NCBI GenBank assembly: GCA_021813445.1
Contig: JAKAKP010000043.1
Coordinates: 1-64,000, forward strand
Source: Deltaproteobacteria bacterium
Lineage (GTDB): Bacteria > Desulfobacterota > Desulfobaccia > Desulfobaccales > 0-14-0-80-60-11
Reading direction: 5' to 3'
DNA length: 64,000 nt
Shown here: positions 1 through 9,689 of the stretch, in pieces
How the letters are laid out: the number at the start of each line of letters is the position of its first letter
Numbering within the stretch: position 1 is the first letter of the stretch
Notes under the pieces: generated by a model
Databases searched by the model: none
Seen by the model: only the letters and a program-made list of their open reading frames with translations
Told to the model about the DNA's origin: nothing
Position numbers and translations under genes: made by a program

Positions 1-123
1 ATCGTTGCCGCGCATAATGGCTGCCTCCAGATAACATATTGTTATCGTTGACTATAACACCTTATCGGCATTATGGACAGCGTTATTTTAGGGGCATCAA
101 GAAAAGAGTTTTTCAACAGCCTG
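1..123 (-). mobile_element. Right end of an IS5-type element cut by the window edge
   Basis: These bases match, with few differences, the end of the complete element at 16158-17510 and finish with the same terminal inverted repeat (TTTTTCAACAGCCTG, ending at 123). The first few transposase codons read leftward from an ATG at 14-16 (M-R-G-N-D, against M-R-G-K-D in the complete copy). The element therefore continues off the left edge in the same orientation as the other copies. The flank just outside is CTAG, a typical target for this family. Whether the off-window part is intact cannot be seen. Confidence 0.85.
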
Positions 124-512
124 CTAGGCCATGACCTTGAAAGACGCGAGGATTAGGTCGTGTTGTTTTTTGTGTAGCCCAAGTCAAAGGCGATCGGCCG
201 TGGCCACAAAAGGTTAGGAGATCGTTATTAAACTTGAATCTATCCCACCCATGATCAGTGGCAGCGGGTGGCCCTTGCCGCGAGACGGTAGTGCCGGTCC
301 AATTCTAGATGCGGGCCGCCGACACCCGGGGGTACGGGGCCTCCGGCAAAATCGGCAATAACTTCCCCGAAAGGGTTTCAAAGAGGAGTTGGTTATGGTA
401 ACTTAATACTGTAAGGCATCCTTGCAAAGTAGCAGATTATTTATTGACCACTGCCTCTTAGCAGATACCCTTCGTTTTTTTAGAAGCTTAATAAAAATGA
501 AGAATTTATTCT

Positions 513-630
513 AAACATTCGTTCTGGCTCTCGTCAGCATCTCGTAGGGACATCACCCTCCCGAGGTTGAGGTCAGGCATTATAGTAGCATTGAAAATCA
601 AACGCGATTGGAGAGTTTTTCTCCAGCCTG
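513..630 (-). mobile_element. Decayed end of a second IS5-type copy
   Basis: The sequence aligns with the end of the decayed copy at about 2713-2829 and, more loosely, with the complete element. Shared landmarks are the start-codon region of the transposase, a GAGGTTGAGGTC-like stretch and the terminal AGCCTG. It has many substitutions and no reading frame. The DNA between 124 and 512 was examined on both strands and holds no gene or RNA I can recognise. Confidence 0.6.
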
Positions 631-853
631 ATATAGAGAATTTTTATGGATTTTCCGTGGTAAAGAAAGAAATAAATGCCCCAGTTCCCTGAAGATCATT
701 AATTGGTTCGTCGATGATTCCTGGATATGTGAAGCATTATCTACAAGAATAGGTTATTCCGGCCGGATTTAAGAGGCTGACCTAGAAGTCTCGTTTTTTG
801 GATTACCATGGGAAAAAACTCTCAAACATTGTATCTCAAATAAAGGATATCAA

Positions 854-2242
854 ATGAAAGTATTACTAGTTGTATATGATAATGATTCATACATCCATTA
901 TTTTCCCCAAGGACTGGGCTACATCGCTGCCGTGCTGCTAAGATCAGGATATGAAGTAAATATTTATAATCAAGATATGCATCACTATCCGGAAGATCAT
1001 CTTCAACATTATTTGGATGAGAATAGGTATGATGTAATTGGACTGAGTTTTATTGCCGGGTACTATCAATATCGGAAAGCTATAAAAATCTCTAAGGCTA
1101 TAAACCGTTCCAAAAATAGGCCTTTTTTTATTATTGGCGGGCATGGCCCTAGCCCCGAACCGGAATTCTTTATGAGAAAAACGGGCGCTGATGCCATAGT
1201 AATGGGGGAAGGGGAATTAACCATTGTTGACCTGCTAAATGCCATAAAAAATAATCAACCCTTTGATAATATTAAGGGGATCGCATATCGGAGCGACAAG
1301 AAATGTATTATAAATGAACGCAGATCATTAATCAGTGATATAGACAGCGTTCCTTTCCCTGCCTATGACCTCTTCCCAATGGAGTATTATCGTCTACTAA
1401 GAATGCCTAAATGCACCAGTAATGATTTTATCATACCGATGCTCTCAGGGAGAGGATGTACCTTTAAATGTAATTTTTGCTACCGTATGGATGAAGGTTT
1501 GCGGCCCAGGAGTAATGAGGGAATAATTGAAGAGATAAAAATGCTCAAAAAAAATTATAGAGTGACCCATATCACCTTCGGTGATGAACTTCTGATGTCA
1601 TCGCCTGAACGAACAATATCTTTATGCAACGATTTTATTAAGCAAAAAGTTGACATAAAATGGGATTGTAATGGTAGGTTGAATTATGCTAGAAAAGAAG
1701 TTTTGGACCTAATGAAAAAATCAGGCTGCGTGTTTATTAATTACGGGATAGAGGCATTGGATGATCGAATTTTAAAGAATATGAATAAAGCTCTGGCTAC
1801 AAAGCAAATAATTAAAGGTATTGAAGCAACTTTAAATGCCGGAATCAGTCCAGGATTAAATATTATATTTGGGAATATCGGGGAAAATCGCGAAACATTA
1901 GCAAAAGGAGTAGATTTTTTACTTAAATATGATGATGGTGCGCAAATGAGGACGATTCGTCCTGTTACCCCATATCCTGGCTCACCCCTCTATTATTATG
2001 CGATTAAAAAGGGATTATTAAAAGATTGTGAAGATTTTTATGAGAACAAGCATATAAATTCTGATTTGTTAGCAGTTAATTTTACAGATATGACTGATGA
2101 TGAATTCCATCAGTGCCTGTTTGAGGCAAACTCGACATTAATCCAAAATTATTTTAAAAATAAACAATTATCATATTTCGAACAAATGAAAGAACTTTAT
2201 TTAGAAAAAGATAGCACGTTCAGAGGGTTTAGACACACCTAA
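854..2242 (+). CDS. B12-binding domain radical SAM protein
   Basis: This is a 462-residue protein. The N-terminal part (about residues 1-135) has the fold signature of a cobalamin-binding domain, with a conserved IIGGHGPSPEPE stretch, but lacks the DxHxxG histidine loop. Residues about 195-400 form a radical SAM domain with the cluster motif CTFKCNFC followed by the usual GIE segment. Such proteins carry out SAM- and often cobalamin-dependent methylations or rearrangements and are common in polysaccharide and lipid loci. The exact substrate cannot be read from sequence. The start has an AAAGGA ribosome site. The gene is AT-rich and stands between two decayed IS ends, which suggests horizontal acquisition. 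Confidence 0.85.
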   Translation: MKVLLVVYDNDSYIHYFPQGLGYIAAVLLRSGYEVNIYNQDMHHYPEDHLQHYLDENRYDVIGLSFIAGYYQYRKAIKISKAINRSKNRPFFIIGGHGPSPEPEFFMRKTGADAIVMGEGELTIVDLLNAIKNNQPFDNIKGIAYRSDKKCIINERRSLISDIDSVPFPAYDLFPMEYYRLLRMPKCTSNDFIIPMLSGRGCTFKCNFCYRMDEGLRPRSNEGIIEEIKMLKKNYRVTHITFGDELLMSSPERTISLCNDFIKQKVDIKWDCNGRLNYARKEVLDLMKKSGCVFINYGIEALDDRILKNMNKALATKQIIKGIEATLNAGISPGLNIIFGNIGENRETLAKGVDFLLKYDDGAQMRTIRPVTPYPGSPLYYYAIKKGLLKDCEDFYENKHINSDLLAVNFTDMTDDEFHQCLFEANSTLIQNYFKNKQLSYFEQMKELYLEKDSTFRGFRHT

Positions 2243-2388
2243 GGTTTGCTGAAGTGGGGCATTAATTTCTAAGAGGTGATATTTATGGCAGTTGTTCTGA
2301 CTTTTGTGGAGAAAAGATGGGATGAGAATGAAAGATTCCTCTGAGGTGAAAGCTATAATCTGACCGTTGGCTTTGCTAAGTAAAGCCG

Positions 2389-2829
2389 GGCGAAAAAGGC
2401 CGCGTTCAAGTCCGAGTCAAGAAATCGACCCCGGTTTTTTCGAAAGGCGACAATGAATAAACCCGGGAACCCGCGAAACGAGAGATTGAATCCAACTGCT
2501 CATCAACACTTGTTCGCTGCGAATGGTTTACAACGTCTGGACCAGCAGGGCCCGCAGCAAACCTTCCCGTGTGGATGAAGGGGCGTCGGTACCTGGGCTA
2601 TAATGGCCTAGGAGCCATGCCAAATCTCTCGGAGAGCTTGATTCACCATCTTCTTGATGGGACACAAGGGATGATCTTAAGGCACCCCGGGTCGCAGGCG
2701 AAAGATAGTTAAACATTCCTTCTTGATTCTCGTCAGCACCGCGCATGGACATCTGCCCCCTGAGGTTGATGTCCGCCAAATTAGCAGCATTGACCACCAA
2801 ACGTAATTGGAGAAATTTTTCACAGCCTG
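2389..2829 (-). pseudogene. Decayed IS5-type copy, 5' part of transposase
   Basis: On the minus strand the remains of the transposase N-terminus are readable (MRGADENQEGMFNYLSPATRG, then EGLLRALLVQTL). They correspond to MRGKDVHQQAMFSYLSPEAR and EKLLRALLLQIL of the complete copy. Homology extends leftward to about 2389 and ends in an imperfect terminal repeat (TTTTTCACAGCCTG) at 2829. Frameshifts and a missing C-terminal half make it inactive. The short stretch 2243-2388 holds no gene I can support. Confidence 0.8.
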
Positions 2830-2906
2830 ATAACACTAATTCGGGTTTGAAACAGGAATTGAATAGGCGGGAAGATAGGAAAAGCGGGAACAGATCTAAC
2901 GAAAAG

Positions 2907-4847
2907 ATGATATTACTGGATGGCTGCTCAGTGAGTTTAAATAAGAATTATTTGATTGTGTGCAGGGGCATGAGTGAGATTTCTTTACTTTCGCAGATTC
3001 GATCCCAGCCCGGATGTGACTACATAGTTGCCTCTGATGACATAAGGGTTCACAAAGAAATTAAGAATTATCCATGGATAAAAGGCGCATACTGGATTGA
3101 GCAAATGGAATCTTATTATTGCGTAGCGCCAGAGGTTATCCAATTTTTGGAGATAATAAACAGATGGCTCGAGTCGCTGGGAAATGATTCAAATGGTATC
3201 CCCAAGGAGCTGCTCTTTTGGATCCGACACTGTGAAGGTGGCAAGACCACTCAACGAATTCAAGACTTATTGCTATTGATTCGTTCTTACCATTATCTGC
3301 TTGATACATACAATATTAGCAAGATTATCATCCTGAGGCATCCTGGAGAAGATTGGGAAGATAATATATTACTCGCAGTAGGACAAAGCAAGGGAATCGC
3401 AGTGCGAACCATGGGACACTTCTGCCCACGTATTTTAGGAACAAAGTTGCTCTCCTGGGTGAAATTAATTGCAAGAGAGCCATATTATATTTTTAATATT
3501 CTTCGTGCAAAAATTTGTCGGCAATTAAGTCCTGATAAGCCAGATATTCAAGAAAAAGAAATTAATATGCAACTTTGTAGTTCAGATGAAAAACATGTCG
3601 ATAATATTCTTCCTCTGATGAATGCCTTGAAACGGGGAGGATATTCTCCGGTTTCCTTGCATTGGAGGGCTTCAAGGGCGGTAGGAATAATTCGGGGCAA
3701 AGGATTTCGTGCAGTAGAGCTGGAAGCATATTGCCCGAATCGTTCCTTATGGGAGGCAACACTTCGTATTTTGTTGACTTGGCGCCAAGCCAGCCGTCGG
3801 CGCAATGAATTCCAGACTCATCCAGGATTGCAATACCGAAAAATCAACCTTGGACCCCTATTATGGCCGTCGATAAAAGCTTTTTTGGGGGAGGAACTGG
3901 CCCAAAGATACAGGCTCCGGAAATCTGTTGAAAAATATTTCGCAGACCATTTTCCGGTTGCTATAAGGGCTTGGGGCGGTGGCCATTTGGCTGAGGGCGC
4001 GGTGTTGTTACAATGTGTAAATAGGCGTCAAAGACCACTCAAATTTTTTTGGATAATGGGTTTTTGCGAAAGTCCTTATGATACAGATTATTCTTATAAT
4101 AACCTCCTTTTGGCAGCAGGGGAGAGTCAAAGGAAATATTTTGAAAATCTTGGAGTCCCTTCGGAATGTATTGCATCGGTTGGGTCATGCCGGTACGATC
4201 ATCTTTCTAATTTTAGAAAAGATTATAGCCAATCCCAATCCCGTACTTACCTGAACATCCCTAGTAACTATAAAAATTATATATTATTTGATCCCAATGC
4301 CACCTTGCGAGGTTATCTCACTGTTCAAGAACAATGTCTAGTAACCAACTCATTATTAATCTTTGTAAAAGAGCATCAATCTGTCGCCTTGATGGTCAAG
4401 CCACATCCTTCACATCGATCGGGTATTCTAGAATCCTTGATTGAATACTTTTCTCTTCCAAATGTATTTTTGATCGACAAAAGCATGTTACCATATCATG
4501 CAATAAATTCTGCAGATTTGCTTATAACCAAATTTTCTGCGATTGCCATGGAAGCGATGTTATTTGAGAAGCCTGTAATATCCATCCTGCTGGATGGCGA
4601 AAAACGATTTGGCATATACGGTGAAGCAGTTGAGCAAGTGTATAGTCTTGCTAAGTTTAAAAAGATCTTGAACAACTTGATTAATGAAAGCGAGTGGAGA
4701 GCAAACTGGATCAAAAATCAGATTGAAAATCAAAAGATATTTCTCAAGAATTACTTTGGAGATTGTGTATCCGAATCGGCCCAAAAGAGTGCCGAGGCTA
4801 TTGATAAATTTATTAAATTGAATAATAACAAAGCCATAATGTGTTAA
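2907..4847 (+). CDS. GT-B fold surface-carbohydrate glycosyltransferase or glycerophosphotransferase-like protein
   Basis: A protein of about 646 residues, with the start taken at ATG 2907. The open frame runs further upstream to 2745 but there it overlaps the IS remnant, so those codons are unlikely to be native. The C-terminal half has features of the CDP-glycerol-phosphotransferase / capsule-transferase group: an ILFDPNATLRGY strand, the VKPHPSH motif and a TKFSAIAMEAMLFEKPVI donor-site helix. The N-terminal half is not recognisable to me. It probably transfers a sugar or polyol phosphate during polysaccharide synthesis in the cytoplasm. AT-rich, and followed after about 120 bases by cysC. 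Confidence 0.6.
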   Translation: MILLDGCSVSLNKNYLIVCRGMSEISLLSQIRSQPGCDYIVASDDIRVHKEIKNYPWIKGAYWIEQMESYYCVAPEVIQFLEIINRWLESLGNDSNGIPKELLFWIRHCEGGKTTQRIQDLLLLIRSYHYLLDTYNISKIIILRHPGEDWEDNILLAVGQSKGIAVRTMGHFCPRILGTKLLSWVKLIAREPYYIFNILRAKICRQLSPDKPDIQEKEINMQLCSSDEKHVDNILPLMNALKRGGYSPVSLHWRASRAVGIIRGKGFRAVELEAYCPNRSLWEATLRILLTWRQASRRRNEFQTHPGLQYRKINLGPLLWPSIKAFLGEELAQRYRLRKSVEKYFADHFPVAIRAWGGGHLAEGAVLLQCVNRRQRPLKFFWIMGFCESPYDTDYSYNNLLLAAGESQRKYFENLGVPSECIASVGSCRYDHLSNFRKDYSQSQSRTYLNIPSNYKNYILFDPNATLRGYLTVQEQCLVTNSLLIFVKEHQSVALMVKPHPSHRSGILESLIEYFSLPNVFLIDKSMLPYHAINSADLLITKFSAIAMEAMLFEKPVISILLDGEKRFGIYGEAVEQVYSLAKFKKILNNLINESEWRANWIKNQIENQKIFLKNYFGDCVSESAQKSAEAIDKFIKLNNNKAIMC

Positions 4848-4969
4848 TTAATTAAGAATAAAGATTTGTAAGCTATTTCGTGCCAAAAAATTGTCTGCCT
4901 TAAGCAACTCGTAGTACTGAGGATTATGTAGGGGGCCCGACATTAATTATCCTTTTTAAGGAGGAGGGA

Positions 4970-5590
4970 ATGCGGCTTATAAGGGGGAAAAAAGTCACAA
5001 TCATTCAGTATCAAGGCACTGTAAATCGAAAGCAGCGAGAGAAGTTAGCCGGCCATAGGAGCATGGTAATCTGGTTCACTGGTTTTTCTGGTGCTGGTAA
5101 GTCTACTGTCGCCCATGCCGTTGAGGAACGTTTGCACCAATCGGGGTTCCGTACTTTTGTGTTGGATGGAGATAATGTGCGCTCTGGCTTGTGTTCAGAT
5201 CTCGGTTTCCTCCCGGAAGAAAGATGTGAAAATATCCGTCGTATTAGCGAAGTCGCCAAATTATTTGTTGAAGCTGGAGTGGTAGTGCTCATAGCGCTGA
5301 TTTCCCCCTTTCGTTCCGACCGACAAAAAGTCAGGAATTTGTTGGGGAATAACGATTTCGTTGAGATTTATTGCAAGTGCCCCCTTGATATCTGTGAACA
5401 ACGTGATACGAAGGGACTTTATCAACGGGCTAGAAAAGGTGAAATTAAAGAATACACCGGCATTTCATCGCCGTACGAAGAACCGCTTCAATCAGATTTG
5501 GTAATTAACTCTGATAAATATTCCGTTGAGGAGTCAGTCGGAATGGTCATGACATTATTAGCCGATAAAGGATTGAGAATAATTATATAA
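4970..5590 (+). CDS. cysC: Adenylylsulfate (APS) kinase
   Basis: This enzyme phosphorylates APS with ATP to give PAPS, the sulfate donor of sulfotransferases. The 206-residue protein shows the family's N-terminal lead (TVNRKQREKLAGHR), a P-loop GFSGAGKST at about residues 38-46, the DGDNVRSGL APS-binding motif and a C-terminal ISSPYEEP stretch. It is full length for a stand-alone kinase. A strong AAGGAGGAGGG ribosome site precedes ATG 4970. The next gene, 33 bases on, encodes a sulfotransferase, so the pair makes and uses PAPS. In a sulfate reducer APS would come from the dissimilatory ATP sulfurylase; no sat or cysDN pair is seen here. Confidence 0.93.
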   Translation: MRLIRGKKVTIIQYQGTVNRKQREKLAGHRSMVIWFTGFSGAGKSTVAHAVEERLHQSGFRTFVLDGDNVRSGLCSDLGFLPEERCENIRRISEVAKLFVEAGVVVLIALISPFRSDRQKVRNLLGNNDFVEIYCKCPLDICEQRDTKGLYQRARKGEIKEYTGISSPYEEPLQSDLVINSDKYSVEESVGMVMTLLADKGLRIII

Positions 5591-5623
5591 CTATGAAGTT
5601 AACTTATTATAAATTGAAAGAAA

Positions 5624-6454
5624 GTGAAAAATATGTTAAAGAAACTTGCTAAAGTAACCGGGATGTACAAAGAGTACTTGCGTAATAAGATCTTTAGCAA
5701 GGCTTATTTTAATGTAATTCCAGAGAATCCATTACATGATGATCTATTTTTAGTGTCCTTTCCCAAGGCGGGAGTTACATGGCTAACTTTTATTATGGCT
5801 AATGTGCATCTGAAAATGAGTGGAATAAATCAAAAGATTACTTTCTTCAATATTGATGATTTTATTCCTGATATTCAACAGACGCGCTTTCTAAAAGAAA
5901 CTATTTTGCCTTTTCCTGGCCACCGGGTGATAAAAAGCCATGCAGAATATAATTCATTTTATAAAAAAATTATTTATTTGATACGCGATCCCCGAGATGT
6001 GATGGTGTCATATTATTGGTTTTTAAAGAAACTTAGCGCGTTTAGCGATGACTTATCAGGACTGATTCATTCTCAGCAATATGGCATTGAAGCGTGGTGC
6101 AGACATGTTCAAGGATGGGTCGAAAAACCTCCAGCTAGTGATAAAATCGATTTCATTCGCTATGAAGATATGAAATTAAAACCGCTCAAAGTATTAACGC
6201 GGATATATACTTTATTAGGGTATAATATTCCAGACGCGGTTTTGGAAGAATCGATTGAATTATCATCATTTGAGAACATGAAAAAACTTGAGGCATATTA
6301 CAATCATGGAGGGGATTTCCGCTTCCCAGAATTTGAATTTGTCAGAAAAGGGAAATCGGGCGGTTACAAAAGCGAAATTTCCCCTATGGACTTAGAGGTC
6401 ATAAACCAAACAGCTTCGCGATGGTTAAAACTGTTTGGCTATAATGAAGAATAG
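5624..6454 (+). CDS. PAPS-dependent sulfotransferase
   Basis: A cytosolic-type sulfotransferase of about 276 residues. It has the 5'-phosphosulfate loop SFPKAGVTWL (residues 45-54), the 3'-phosphate site IYLIRDPRDVMVSYY and the C-terminal RKGKSGGYK motif of the Sulfotransfer_1 family. A histidine (KSHAE) sits where the catalytic base is expected. There is no signal peptide or transmembrane helix. The start may be GTG 5624 or ATG 5633; neither has a strong ribosome site. Coupled to cysC upstream and set in a polysaccharide locus, it probably sulfates a sugar or lipid-linked glycan intermediate. The acceptor is unknown. Confidence 0.9.
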   Translation: MKNMLKKLAKVTGMYKEYLRNKIFSKAYFNVIPENPLHDDLFLVSFPKAGVTWLTFIMANVHLKMSGINQKITFFNIDDFIPDIQQTRFLKETILPFPGHRVIKSHAEYNSFYKKIIYLIRDPRDVMVSYYWFLKKLSAFSDDLSGLIHSQQYGIEAWCRHVQGWVEKPPASDKIDFIRYEDMKLKPLKVLTRIYTLLGYNIPDAVLEESIELSSFENMKKLEAYYNHGGDFRFPEFEFVRKGKSGGYKSEISPMDLEVINQTASRWLKLFGYNEE

Positions 6455-6565
6455 ATTAACTTATAAAATCGCCGAAAAAGCTAGTGATATGGTCAATCAG
6501 GAAGTTTATGAATATGTTAAATTAACGCAGCAATTAGTTTTTGCATAAGGTTTAATATCAAAATT

Positions 6566-7732
6566 ATGGAGACTAGAATAAACGAGCGAAGGGTTGCGCT
6601 TTTTGTATACTACGGATGGATATCAATATCACCTTCTCTGGTAAGTACCATAAAACTATTAAATGAAAACGGTTACTTAGTTGATATTATCTATTTGTAT
6701 AACAAGAAATTTGGATATTATAAGCCTGCATTAAGTAATGTCCGATCAATTTATGTTACCTCCCATAAAATACGATTCTTAACGCCATTTAAATTTATTA
6801 TAGATTGTTATAATATTACAAAGTCATATGCATATGATTTATTTGTAGGTGTTGATCAAGAGGGCATAATAGCAGCTGGAATATTATCTATTCTGAGAAA
6901 TATACCATATATCTACTATTCTCTTGAAATATTGGCCAAAGAGGATATCGCAAAACGTAAAGGAGGCAAAAAATATTTATGGAACATACTTAAAATTATG
7001 GAAAGCTACTTTAACAGAAAAGCAATTGCGACAATAGTTCAAGATGAGTACAGGGCAAAGATACTAATAAAAGACAACTTAATAAATGAAAGGAAAATAT
7101 ATCTTATTCCTAATTCTTATTATTTTGAAGGAAAGAATATTGAAATTATGAGATATAATATAGAAGTACCTTTAGATAAGAAAATAATTATCTATGTCGG
7201 GTCCATAGTTCAAGAAGTGGCAATTAAGGAAATATTGTCTCACATAAACTTATGGCCCAGAGACACTGTTATGATTATACATGCGCCCAATAGGTCTTCA
7301 TATTTAGAAGAAGTTGAGCAAATAATTAAGCAAAATAATATAAAGAACAAGATATATATTTCAATTAAGAGGCTAACTTTTGACGAATTATGTAATTTAA
7401 TACGGAAAGCAGATATAGGAATATCATTTTATAAGTCGGTAGATAAAAATACTGAACTCGCGTGCTCAGGGAAAGTCTCTTTTTATTTGTCTCAAGGTAT
7501 CCCAATTATTATAAATGATGTTTCCCCACAGTCAAAAGAACTTGTTTCTAAATACAAGTGTGGCATATGCGTAAATTCATCTGAAGATGTGGGTGAGGCT
7601 ATCCGGGTTATTTTCAAAAGTTATTCAAAGTTTTCAAGAAATGCCAAAGTCGCTTATGGGCAAGAGCTGGATTTTAAAAAGCATTTTAACAACATATTAG
7701 AAGTAATTGCAAAAACTGCAATAAAGGAATAA
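6566..7732 (+). CDS. Family 4-type glycosyltransferase
   Basis: A 388-residue GT-B protein. The N-terminal half carries a donor-independent Rossmann domain (ALFVYYGWIS, DLFVGVDQEG). The C-terminal half carries the nucleotide-sugar domain, seen as KIIIYVGSIV, then ADIGISFYKS and ELACSGKVSFYLSQGIPII, the usual E-x7-E-like region of GT4 enzymes. It would transfer a sugar from an NDP donor at the cytoplasmic face of the membrane. Very AT-rich, like its upstream neighbours. The 210 bases after it hold only short frames without support. Confidence 0.75.
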   Translation: METRINERRVALFVYYGWISISPSLVSTIKLLNENGYLVDIIYLYNKKFGYYKPALSNVRSIYVTSHKIRFLTPFKFIIDCYNITKSYAYDLFVGVDQEGIIAAGILSILRNIPYIYYSLEILAKEDIAKRKGGKKYLWNILKIMESYFNRKAIATIVQDEYRAKILIKDNLINERKIYLIPNSYYFEGKNIEIMRYNIEVPLDKKIIIYVGSIVQEVAIKEILSHINLWPRDTVMIIHAPNRSSYLEEVEQIIKQNNIKNKIYISIKRLTFDELCNLIRKADIGISFYKSVDKNTELACSGKVSFYLSQGIPIIINDVSPQSKELVSKYKCGICVNSSEDVGEAIRVIFKSYSKFSRNAKVAYGQELDFKKHFNNILEVIAKTAIKE

Positions 7733-7942
7733 GTTTGCAGAACCTAATCATCTTTTCTTTCTCCTCAATAAGCTATGCTGTCCTTACTTTAGGAATATTT
7801 TTAACATAAAACGAATAGACTATGAAAGTTGCATTGTACCTGATTAATCTACAATGTAGATACCAAAGGAAAAAAATCATAATGAGTATGTCTTATTTTT
7901 GGGGGGAAATGAAAAAGAAGATCATAAGAAAGGTGAAATTGC

Positions 7943-8359
7943 ATGATTGAAAATATCTGTTATAATAATAAGGTTATTGCCATTATAATATACAGAGATC
8001 ATTGTATTGAAGAGAACAAAATTGAATTCATTAGTCCTAACGACTATTTACTTCAACTTGGCTACATGAATCGGCCAGTGGGGTACAACGTGGTGCCCCA
8101 TATACATAATCCTGTACGTCGGGAGACATATGGGACTCAAGAGGTTCTTTTTATAAAGGACGGAAAAATTCTTATAGATTTTTATTCTTATGATCAGACG
8201 TTCTTGGAAAGCAGGGAATTATCTACCGGAGACGTTATTTTACTCTGTGGTGCCGGTCATGGCATTACGATGCTGGAACCAACCATAATGATAGAAGTGA
8301 AGAATGGTCCGTTTATTGAAGGCGCGGATAAGGGCCGATTCGAAGGCAAGAAAGATTGA
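7943..8359 (+). CDS. Cupin-fold small protein
   Basis: A 138-residue protein with a single cupin core: a first motif around VVPHIHNPVRRETYGTQEVL and a second around LSTGDVILLCGAGHGITML. Histidines in both motifs could bind a metal. WxcM/FdtA-like cupins in polysaccharide loci isomerise or epimerise NDP-keto sugars, but this protein is not a clear match and may have another role. A good AAGGTG ribosome site precedes the ATG. It is the last AT-rich gene before a sharp change to GC-rich genes at 8486. Confidence 0.6.
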   Translation: MIENICYNNKVIAIIIYRDHCIEENKIEFISPNDYLLQLGYMNRPVGYNVVPHIHNPVRRETYGTQEVLFIKDGKILIDFYSYDQTFLESRELSTGDVILLCGAGHGITMLEPTIMIEVKNGPFIEGADKGRFEGKKD

Positions 8360-8485
8360 GAAAATATGTTGATATGTTGAGAAATTTCTCTCCGATTAAC
8401 TGATTAAAAAGAGCAAGAAACTCCTGGGAATATGCACGTCGATAACCGTTTACCCCTCGCTTGGGCTTCATCATAAGGAATAGTT

Positions 8486-9622
8486 ATGATTCCAGTCAAT
8501 CAGCCGTTGCTGAATGGACGGGAAAAGGAACTGCTGCAGGAGTGTATTGACACGGGCTGGATTTCCTCGGATGGCCCGTTTGTCGCCGAGTTTGAGCGTC
8601 GGTTTGCCGCATTTATCGGGGTGGGGCATGGAATTGCGGTTTGTAACGGGACCGCGGCGCTGGAAGCCGCCCTGTATGCCGCGGGTATCGGCAAAGGCGA
8701 CGAAGTCATCATGCCCTCCTTCACTATCATTTCCTGCGCCCTGGCGGCCATCAGGCTGGGGGCGGTGCCGGTGCTGGTAGACGTGGAGCCGGAAACGTGG
8801 AATATGGATGTCTCCCAGATCGAGGACCGGATAACCCCCCGGACCCGGGCCATCATGCCGGTACATATTTACGGCCATCCCGTGAATATGGATCCCTTGA
8901 TGACCATCGCCGCGAAGCATGGGCTGATGGTGGTAGAGGATGCGGCAGAGGTCCACGGTGCGGAATACAGGGGTCGAAGATGCGGCAGTATCGGCCACGT
9001 CAGTGCGTTTTCTTTTTATGCCAACAAGATTGTCACCACCGGGGAGGGCGGGATGGTGCTTACCTCCGACCCCGAGATGGCGGAACGGGCCCGTTCTTAC
9101 CGCAACCTCTGCTTTCGCCCGGAAAAAAGATTCTATCATACGGAAATAGGCTATAATTTTAGAATGACGAATATACAGGCCGCCTTGGGTGTGGCTCAGA
9201 TGGAGCGCATTGACGAGTTCATCGGCATCAAAAGGCGCCTGGGCGAGTATTACCGGGAAAGGCTTTCGACCCTGAATGGGATCAAATGCCAGGTGGAGAA
9301 ACCCTGGGCCAAAACGGTTTACTGGATGTATTGCATTGAACTGGATCAGAAGTTGGGAACGGCCCAAGACCTGATGGAGCGCTTGGGCCGGAAGGGCATC
9401 GGCACCCGGCCATTTTTTTTGGGCTTGCACGAACAGCCGGCCTTCCACGATTTGGGCCTGTTTAAGGGAGAGCGGTATCCGGTGACGGAACGCATCGCCC
9501 GCCAGGGATTATATCTGCCGTCGGGGTTGACCCTAGCGGAATCCCAGATAGATGAAGTGGTAATGGCTGTCAGGGAGATCCTGGCTGATAATAGCGCTCC
9601 TTTAGCCAAGAGATGTGTGTAA
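8486..9622 (+). CDS. PLP-dependent sugar aminotransferase, GDP-perosamine synthase-like
   Basis: A 378-residue member of the DegT/DnrJ/EryC1/StrS family. Motifs in order are GWISSDGPFVAEFE, the CNGTAALEAAL cofactor loop, VVEDAAEVHGAEYRG, and the PLP lysine K181 in SFYANKIVTTGEGG. The lysine is present, so this is an aminotransferase and not a ColD-type dehydratase, which has histidine there. The pattern is closest to perosamine synthases, which aminate GDP-4-keto-6-deoxymannose, and the window contains gmd to supply that substrate. It is the first of four GC-rich genes that look co-transcribed. A good AAGGA site lies before the ATG. Confidence 0.82.
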   Translation: MIPVNQPLLNGREKELLQECIDTGWISSDGPFVAEFERRFAAFIGVGHGIAVCNGTAALEAALYAAGIGKGDEVIMPSFTIISCALAAIRLGAVPVLVDVEPETWNMDVSQIEDRITPRTRAIMPVHIYGHPVNMDPLMTIAAKHGLMVVEDAAEVHGAEYRGRRCGSIGHVSAFSFYANKIVTTGEGGMVLTSDPEMAERARSYRNLCFRPEKRFYHTEIGYNFRMTNIQAALGVAQMERIDEFIGIKRRLGEYYRERLSTLNGIKCQVEKPWAKTVYWMYCIELDQKLGTAQDLMERLGRKGIGTRPFFLGLHEQPAFHDLGLFKGERYPVTERIARQGLYLPSGLTLAESQIDEVVMAVREILADNSAPLAKRCV

Positions 9623-9689
9623 ATCTTGGTGCGGCGTCCATTAGCGGCGAGGGCAAGTATCGAAAACATTAAAGATAATAGGATAATTT

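Noticed and set aside
124-512. Possible gene or RNA between the first two IS ends
   Set aside because: All six frames are interrupted, and no family or fold could be recognised.
2285-2344. 19-codon frame with a ribosome-like site
   Set aside because: Very short and without homology, lying next to IS debris; not enough support to list it.
2745-2906. N-terminal extension of the GT-B gene
   Set aside because: These codons lie in DNA that matches the IS end copies, so the frame is open by chance; the gene is taken from ATG 2907.
8471-9448. 325-codon minus-strand frame opposite the aminotransferase
   Set aside because: Antisense shadow with no ribosome site or recognisable domain.
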